Source: BPGL01 sp035463115 (GTDB lineage: Bacteria > Actinomycetota > UBA4738 > HRBIN12). From it: DNA of 17,862 nucleotides. Under the pieces are notes generated by a model that searched no databases, was not told the origin of the DNA, and saw nothing but the letters and a program-made list of their open reading frames with translations. The position numbers were made by a program, and so were the translations under genes. Below, one piece after another: positions 13,520 through 17,862 of the stretch; within the stretch, counting starts at the first letter, position 1; the number at the start of each line of letters is the position of its first letter. The stretch lies in NCBI GenBank assembly GCA_035463115.1, contig DATHTO010000162.1, positions 1 to 17,862 of the forward strand, given 5' to 3'.

Positions 13520-13807
13520 ATGACGGTGAAGGCGATCGTGGCGCACCATGTGGCCGACTACGACGAGTGGCACCGGGTGTTCGAAGAGCACGGCGAGGTC
13601 CGTCGTCAACATTCGGCCGAGGGGCACGTCATCCACCGAGGCGTCGCCGATCCGAACCAGATCGTTGTGGTGAACGACTTCCCGACGGCCGAGCAAGCCC
13701 GCGCCTTCATGGCCGACCCGAGCCTGCCGGCCGCGATGGAGCGAGCGGGGGTCGATTCGGAGCCCGCCATGTACCTCGTGGAGCAGGCTGAGGACGCCCG
13801 GTACTGA
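13520..13807 (+). CDS. Small dimeric alpha/beta-barrel (ABM/EthD-like) protein
   Basis: The ATG at 13520 has GGGAGG eight bases upstream; the upstream open frame to 12914 is a shadow of the antisense oxidoreductase. The 95-residue product has the strand-helix-strand-strand-helix-strand order of ferredoxin-like monooxygenase/dabb proteins: VKAIVAHHVADYDEWHRVFE, then VIHRGVADPNQIVVVNDFPT, then AEQARAFMADPSLPAAMERA and a last strand (EPAMYLVEQ). Such proteins are cofactor-free oxygenases, heme-handling enzymes or simple ligand binders; the HH pair at residues 9-10 is notable, but no catalytic set is identifiable. Adjacent to an oxidoreductase but on the other strand, so a shared pathway is only possible. 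Confidence 0.8.
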   Translation: MTVKAIVAHHVADYDEWHRVFEEHGEVRRQHSAEGHVIHRGVADPNQIVVVNDFPTAEQARAFMADPSLPAAMERAGVDSEPAMYLVEQAEDARY

Positions 13808-13909
13808 TCAGTCGGTCCCGATGCTGCGGGCCGCCCGAGACGTTCCGGCGCCGACGAACCGCAGGCAGGGGGATCAGGGGGACCGGATGGCGTTCGGGAA
13901 GTACCGCGG

Positions 13910-15349
13910 TTGTGCGATCGCACGCGACCGAGGCCGGTTGTCTGTGGGATCGAGCGCATCCTGAACGCCGCTCCCCCGACGCCTACTCCAGAGGACGGCG
14001 AACGAACGAGGCCGTCTCGTCCCGATCCCCGGCGGAGGGGGCACATCGGATGGATCGTGGGCGGATCGTTGGTGACCGGACTGGCTGTCGGTCTCTTCCT
14101 CGCCACCGCTGGGTTCGTCCCTGCCGAGGAGGGCAGGGTCACCGGGGCACTCCTGTGCGGATCCGCGCTGGGTTGGGCGATGTTGGCCATACTCTCCGCA
14201 CGGTTCAGCGACCAGCCCCAGAGATGGGCGGCAGTTCCTGCGCTGTTCATGGGATCGGGCGGTCTTCTCTTGCTGGGGTTCGGCTCCTCGGCGCACGGTG
14301 TGCTCAAGTGGGTGTGGCCCCCCGCGCTGCTGGTCTTGGCCGTTTGGATGATCATCCACTCCCGCCGGCAGCTGCGTAGCGGAAGCCGGTGGCTGCTCTA
14401 CCCCGTGTTCGCTGCGCTCCTTCTTGCCTCGGTCGGGGGCGTCTACGAGACCGTGAGTGAAGCGACGGACGCGGACGCCTTCCCGATGGCTGGTCAGCTG
14501 ATCGACGTCGGCGGGCACAGCTTGCATCTCCGCTGCACTGGCTCCGGCAGCCCCACCGTGGTGCTCGAACCAGGTGCAGGCTTGATGTCGTCGGCTCTCG
14601 GGTGGATAGAACCGGCCGTTGCTCGTGACACCCGGGTCTGCGTGTACGACCGTGCAGGTCGCGGCTGGAGCGAGCCTGCAGACACCCCGCAGGATGCCAC
14701 CCAGATCGCGACCGACCTGCACACGCTGGTGGCTCGCGGCGACGTTCCCGGGCCCTACGTGCTGGCCGGCCACTCGTTCGGTGGCCTCTACGTGCTCACG
14801 TTCGCCGCGCTCTACCCCGACGATGTCGCCGGCATGGTGCTGGTGGACTCGACCGCACCCGCATCGGCTGCTCCACCTGCCGCAACCTCGCGCGGCGACG
14901 GTCGCTCCGATGACGTTCTGAGCCACGTCTCCGCACTGCTCTCATCTTCGGCTCGACTCGGTGTTGGCCGCCTGCTCGCCCGATCTGACTACTTCGGTCT
15001 GCCGCCGCGTTCTCAGGACGAACTGCGAGCCAGCGCCGCGACCGCCGACCACTTGAAGAGCACCATCGACGAGTACATCCAGGCGAACGCCTCGACGAGC
15101 GAAGCTGCCACTCTCTCTGACTTCGGTGACAAGCCCCTGGTCGTCCTCACGGCCGGGGTTGGGAGTGACCCGTCTTGGATGACCGCGCAGGACCGCCTGG
15201 CCACGTTGTCATCGAACAGCGACCACCGCGTGGTCGACGGAGCTGTCCACGTTTCGCTGCTCTATGACGAGCACGACGCGGCCGTCACCACCCAGGCGAT
15301 CCTCGACGTTCTCTCATCCGTCAGGAGCGGCGATCCGCTCGTTCCGTGA
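13910..15349 (+). CDS. Five-helix membrane domain fused to an alpha/beta hydrolase
   Basis: The first usable start is a TTG at 13910 with GGGAAG eight bases upstream; no ATG or GTG lies between it and the preceding stop. This gives 479 residues. A basic Pro-rich head precedes five hydrophobic segments at about 46-69, 77-97, 106-126, 132-150 and 160-179. Then comes a hydrolase (about 190-479): GGHSLHLRCTGSGSPTVVLE, VCVYDRAGRGWSEP (oxyanion/HG region), nucleophile elbow AGHSFGG with Ser289, a lid rich in Ala/Ser, and HVSLL with His447 as likely catalytic His. The acid may be the Asp in GSDPSW. The active site would be extracytoplasmic if the fifth helix exits outward. Substrate unknown. Codon use looks less GC-biased at third positions than in neighbours, which could mean later acquisition. 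Start uncertain. Confidence 0.82.
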   Translation: MCDRTRPRPVVCGIERILNAAPPTPTPEDGERTRPSRPDPRRRGHIGWIVGGSLVTGLAVGLFLATAGFVPAEEGRVTGALLCGSALGWAMLAILSARFSDQPQRWAAVPALFMGSGGLLLLGFGSSAHGVLKWVWPPALLVLAVWMIIHSRRQLRSGSRWLLYPVFAALLLASVGGVYETVSEATDADAFPMAGQLIDVGGHSLHLRCTGSGSPTVVLEPGAGLMSSALGWIEPAVARDTRVCVYDRAGRGWSEPADTPQDATQIATDLHTLVARGDVPGPYVLAGHSFGGLYVLTFAALYPDDVAGMVLVDSTAPASAAPPAATSRGDGRSDDVLSHVSALLSSSARLGVGRLLARSDYFGLPPRSQDELRASAATADHLKSTIDEYIQANASTSEAATLSDFGDKPLVVLTAGVGSDPSWMTAQDRLATLSSNSDHRVVDGAVHVSLLYDEHDAAVTTQAILDVLSSVRSGDPLVP

Positions 15350-15392
15350 TCGAGATCCGAGGCGCCTTCGAACCGGTCGGTGCCGTCGGCTC

Positions 15393-15408
15393 TGAGTGAG
15401 TGAGTGAG
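15393..15408. repeat. Short TGAG tandem repeat next to tRNA-Tyr
   Basis: Four perfect TGAG units end one base before the 3' discriminator position of tRNA-Tyr. It is a simple repeat with no visible pairing partner, and could arise by slippage. Confidence 0.85.
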
Positions 15409-15490
15409 TGGGCGGGGGAGGATTCGAACCTCCGTAGGCTACGCCGGCGATTTTACAGACCGCTCCCTTTGGCCGCTCGGGCACCCGCCC
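15409..15490 (-). tRNA. tRNA-Tyr (anticodon GUA)
   Basis: On the minus strand: acceptor GGGCGGG/CCCGCCC (15484-15490 with 15410-15416), T arm GGAGG-TTCGAAT-CCTCC, anticodon loop CTGTAAA giving GTA (bases 15454-15456), and a long variable arm of the class II type expected for bacterial tRNA-Tyr. Discriminator A (15409). CCA is not encoded. It lies 45 bases after the Cfa-family gene on the same strand. Confidence 0.96.
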
Positions 15491-15501
15491 CAGACCGTTC
15501 G

Positions 15502-15507
15502 ATGATA
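15502..15507 (-). promoter_or_regulatory. Candidate -10 element for tRNA-Tyr
   Basis: TATCAT on the minus strand (five of six to TATAAT) ends 11 bases before the tRNA 5' end, suggesting that tRNA-Tyr has its own promoter rather than relying on read-through from the fatty-acid operon. The -35 position (about 15525-15530, ACCGAG) is a poor match. Confidence 0.4.
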
Positions 15508-15535
15508 TCGGAGCCCGGTCCCCTCTCGGTCGCCG

Positions 15536-16720
15536 CTACCGCTCCAGCACGATCTGCCGGACGTCGGTCCGGCCCGCGCGGAACCCGCCCTCGCAGTAGG
15601 ACAGGTAGTAGCGCCACATCCGGCGGAACCGCTCGTCGAAGCCCTGCGCCGTGACCTCGTCGATCCGCGCGTCGAAGTTCCGGCGCCACTCGCCGAGCGT
15701 GCGCGCGTACGAGCTCCCGTACCCATGGTCCTCCCGCCACGCGAGCCCGTGATCGCGGGCGAGGTCGCGGAGCACCATCGGCGCCGGCACCTGTCCTCCT
15801 GGGAAGACGTAGCGCCGGATGAAGTCGGGGTTCCGGTCGGAGCTCCGCCAGTGCGTGTCGGCGACGACGATGATCTGGAGCCCGATCGTGCCGCCGGGCC
15901 GCACACGGTCGCGGAGCACCCCGAAGTACGGCGCCCACAGCGACTTCGGGATCGACTCGATCATCTCGATCGACACGACGCGGTCGAACGTGCCCGTCGT
16001 CTCCCGGAAGTCCTCGAGCCGCACGTCGATCCGGTCGGCCAGCCCGCGCTCGGCGACCAGCTTCGCGACGTGGTCGCGCTGCTCCCGCGACACCGTGATC
16101 GCGGTGACGCGACATCCGAGCTCGCCCGCCGCGAAGATCGAGAACCCGCCCCAGCCGCATCCGATCTCGAGGACCTCGTCGCCGGCGCGGACGCCGGTCG
16201 CCTCCGCGAGCCGCCGGTACTTCTCGCGCTGCGCGTCCTCGAGCGACATGTCGTCGTCCGCGAACACCGCCGACGAGTAGGTCATCGAGGGATCGAGCCA
16301 GAGCGCGAAGAAGTCGTTGCCGAGGTCGTAGTGCTCCACCGTCCGCCTGAGCGGTCCCCGCGGCGCCGCCGAGCGCCCGAGCGCCCGCCACGCGCCCTTG
16401 CCGGCGCGCTCGAGCACCTCGCCGCCCGGCACGTCGAGGCCCTCCTCGAGGTGCACCGCGCCGAGCTCGATCACGCTCGGGAGGTCCGGGGACTCGAAGT
16501 CGCCCGCGACGTACCCGTCGGCGAGCCCGATCGCGCCGAGGGTCGCCAGCCGTCGGAGCAGCTTCGGGTCGCGCAGCTCGACGACGGCCTCGGGCCCGTC
16601 GCTCGGACCGGAGAACGTCCGGACGTCGCCGTCGGGGAGGACGACGGTGAGCGTGCCGTGCCGCACGCGCGCGCCGATCGCAGAGAGGACGCCACGCTCG
16701 ATCGTCCCGCGGACGGTCAT
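15536..16720 (-). CDS. Cfa-family SAM-dependent methyltransferase (divergent clade)
   Basis: The ATG at 16720 overlaps the DUF1365 stop as ATGA. The 394-residue product has the Cfa N-terminal domain (FSGPSDGPEAVVELRDPKLL, GLADGYVAGDFESPDLPSVI), the substrate block EHYDLGNDFFALWLDPSMTY followed by SSAVF (129-153), SAM motif VLEIGCGWGGF (183-193), EMIESIP (252-258), SRDxNPDFIRRYVFPGG-type block and HGYGSSYARTLGEWRRNF. Cfa enzymes methylate the double bond of phospholipid acyl chains at the membrane surface. In E. coli Cfa a bicarbonate is held by a Cys (YSC) and a His; here the matching positions read YSS (Ser150) and LQIIV, so true cyclopropane formation is doubtful and another methylation product is likely. 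The related UfaM and TmsB enzymes make methylated fatty acids; which product forms here is unknown. Confidence 0.9.
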   Translation of the reverse strand: MTVRGTIERGVLSAIGARVRHGTLTVVLPDGDVRTFSGPSDGPEAVVELRDPKLLRRLATLGAIGLADGYVAGDFESPDLPSVIELGAVHLEEGLDVPGGEVLERAGKGAWRALGRSAAPRGPLRRTVEHYDLGNDFFALWLDPSMTYSSAVFADDDMSLEDAQREKYRRLAEATGVRAGDEVLEIGCGWGGFSIFAAGELGCRVTAITVSREQRDHVAKLVAERGLADRIDVRLEDFRETTGTFDRVVSIEMIESIPKSLWAPYFGVLRDRVRPGGTIGLQIIVVADTHWRSSDRNPDFIRRYVFPGGQVPAPMVLRDLARDHGLAWREDHGYGSSYARTLGEWRRNFDARIDEVTAQGFDERFRRMWRYYLSYCEGGFRAGRTDVRQIVLER

Positions 16721-17526
16721 GCGGCCTCCAGCAGACGGCTCGCTCCGGCGCGGACGATCGTGACGGGATCCTCGGGCGGCGCACCGCGGCGCCGGTACGG
16801 AGCTCCCTTCAACCAGAGCTGGAGCGCTTCCCAGTGGATGCCGCCGATCACCTTGAGGGTCAGCAGCGGATGGCGCACGAACGCCGATGCCAGACGCGGT
16901 CCGTCGAGAGGAACGCGCCGCGCCGTCAGCGCCGCGTCGAGCACGTGACCCTCGCGGGTCGTCTCCCGGACGACGACGGCGACCCGGTCGTCGGGCACCC
17001 GCGTCCGGAAGTCGTAGATGGCGTCCATGTCGATGAACGGCGAGACGAACAGCTCCTTGCCGAACACCGCACGGACCGTCGAACCCGCCGACACACCGTC
17101 GTCGACCGGCACGAGGTACGAGTGCCGCTCGCCGAACGTGTTCGAGACCTCGTAGAGGATCGCCCGGAGCGCGCCGTCGTTCCCGTGGCAGAACCAGACC
17201 GACAAGGGGTTGAAGACGTAGCCGAGGATCCTCGGGAAGCTCAGGATCCGGATCGCGCCCCCCTCGAGGTCGATCCCGGCGTCGGCGAGGTGTCGCTCGA
17301 TCCACGGCCGCAGCGCGGAGCCGTCGCGCGGCCCGTGATCGCGGATGTGGAAGCTGACCGGTCCGGGTCGGTCAACCGAGAAGCCGGCCACGCTCCGGTC
17401 GAGGCGGTCGAGCTCGTCGAGGTCGAGGAGCAGGTACCACACTCGGTACCTCAGCCGATGACGCCGCGGCACGTGGCGGCTGTGCGTGACGACCCCCTCG
17501 AACAACGCCGACGCCGTCGCCGTCAT
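16717..17526 (-). CDS. DUF1365 (COG3496) protein
   Basis: The ATG at 17526 overlaps the upstream flavoprotein stop as ATGA, and its own stop overlaps the Cfa-family start, so the three genes are translationally coupled. The 269-residue product shows the DUF1365 blocks in order: LFEGVVTHSRHVPRRHRLRY, VWYLLLDLDEL, SFPRILGYVFNPLSVWFCH, YEVSNTFGERHSYLV, GKELFVSPF and GGIHWEALQLWLKG. No signal peptide is seen. The enzymatic role is not established to my knowledge; the gene is constantly found between COG2907 flavoproteins and Cfa-family genes, and in Rhodobacter sphaeroides such genes belong to the singlet-oxygen response and furan-fatty-acid work. I infer a helper in acyl-chain modification. Confidence 0.93.
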   Translation of the reverse strand: MTATASALFEGVVTHSRHVPRRHRLRYRVWYLLLDLDELDRLDRSVAGFSVDRPGPVSFHIRDHGPRDGSALRPWIERHLADAGIDLEGGAIRILSFPRILGYVFNPLSVWFCHGNDGALRAILYEVSNTFGERHSYLVPVDDGVSAGSTVRAVFGKELFVSPFIDMDAIYDFRTRVPDDRVAVVVRETTREGHVLDAALTARRVPLDGPRLASAFVRHPLLTLKVIGGIHWEALQLWLKGAPYRRRGAPPEDPVTIVRAGASRLLEAA

Positions 17527-17862
17527 GCCGACCACGCCCCTATCGTCGCAGGCTCGCTTGCGGCGCGTGCGGCCGGTTCGCTCGGCGCAATCGGCACCGC
17601 GTGCGTCTCCGAGGGCGACCACCACGGAGCCGGTGAACCGAGGCCCGCCGCCACCGCCAAGCCGGCGCGGAGGCCGTCCTCGTGGAAGCCGGAGCCGTGG
17701 TAGGCGCCGGCGAACCACGTCCGGCGCTGACCCTGCAGCAACGGGAGGCGACGCTGCGCCTCGACGGACCGCGCGTCGAACTGCGGGTGCCGGTACGTGA
17801 ACCGACCCTCGATCGAGCGCGGCTCCCGCGCAGGGTTCACCGTGACGAACACCGGCCTGGCC
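17523..17862 (-). CDS. FAD-dependent oxidoreductase, COG2907-like (C-terminal part; runs off window)
   Basis: Only the last 112 residues are present; the frame is open to the window edge and the GTG at 17852 is internal. The sequence VFVTVNPAREP, then FTYRHPQFDARSVEAQRRLP and LLQGQRRTWFAGAYHGSGFH followed by EDGLRAGLAVAAGLG, is the typical C-terminus of NAD/FAD-binding amine-oxidase-like proteins, with the last FAD-contacting segment (FAGxYxGxGFHEDGxxxG) intact. A 30-residue Ala/Pro/Ser-rich tail follows. It is the first visible gene of the operon with DUF1365 and the Cfa-family gene. Homologues include the desaturase-like UfaD of furan fatty acid synthesis, so an acyl-chain oxidation is possible. 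Confidence 0.88.
   Translation of the reverse strand, partial: ARPVFVTVNPAREPRSIEGRFTYRHPQFDARSVEAQRRLPLLQGQRRTWFAGAYHGSGFHEDGLRAGLAVAAGLGSPAPWWSPSETHAVPIAPSEPAARAASEPATIGAWSA

Noticed and set aside
13874..14926. 350-codon minus-strand ORF opposite the membrane hydrolase
   Set aside because: Low-complexity Gln/Arg/His composition, no domain; the plus strand has membrane segments and a hydrolase triad.
15400..15654. Plus-strand ORF starting WAGEDSNLRRL
   Set aside because: It is the antisense reading of tRNA-Tyr, a known false-positive peptide.
15725..16948. 407-codon plus-strand ORF opposite the Cfa-family and DUF1365 genes
   Set aside because: Composition is antisense shadow (Arg, Glu, Asp, Pro) with no recognisable motif; both minus-strand genes have complete family signatures.

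Overview
This is high-GC DNA (roughly 65-70% by eye) with GTG and TTG starts, strong GGAGG-type ribosome sites, an F420-type deazaflavin oxidoreductase, a DUF6328 membrane protein and an AlkZ-like winged-helix protein. Together these point to an actinomycete (Actinomycetota), perhaps a less-studied lineage. No rRNA or lineage-specific marker allows a closer call.

Layout. Positions 1-2374 look accessory. They hold the 3' part of an acidic, 7-residue-repeat surface protein ending in a LAVTG cell-wall sorting signal, then a membrane-anchored PsbP-like protein. This block is separated from the rest by a decayed tyrosine integrase (2419-2746) that abuts the 3' end of tRNA-Thr(GGU), which looks like the scar of an element that used this tRNA as its attachment site. 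Positions 2863-6349 carry a secreted six-bladed TolB-like propeller (minus strand) and, divergently, a run of four genes: a DUF192 lipoprotein, a small CxxC protein, a helical conserved protein and a secreted protein with a FlgD-like Ig domain. Positions 6371-8541 hold a two-gene minus-strand unit (deazaflavin oxidoreductase, AlkZ-like protein) and a divergent DUF6328 membrane protein. Positions 8542-9463 contain an orphan acyltransferase-3 fragment and three tiny genes joined by two 4-base stop/start overlaps; two of them encode Cys/His motifs of zinc-binding type.

Positions 9636-12294 carry a DEAD-box RNA helicase behind a structured leader, and a secreted seven-bladed propeller whose seven blades each carry a D-x-N-type loop. 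Positions 12344-15349 hold a zinc-free MDR oxidoreductase, a small dimeric alpha/beta-barrel protein and a fusion of five membrane segments to an alpha/beta hydrolase. tRNA-Tyr(GUA) follows. A tightly overlapping minus-strand operon then runs off the right edge: FAD oxidoreductase (COG2907-like), DUF1365 protein and a divergent Cfa-family methyltransferase. This set is associated elsewhere with membrane fatty-acid modification and photo-oxidative stress.

The best candidates for something little described are the LAXTG-anchored repeat protein, the coupled micro-ORF cluster, and the Cfa/DUF1365/flavoprotein operon with a substituted bicarbonate pocket. All calls come from reading the sequence; no database search was run.
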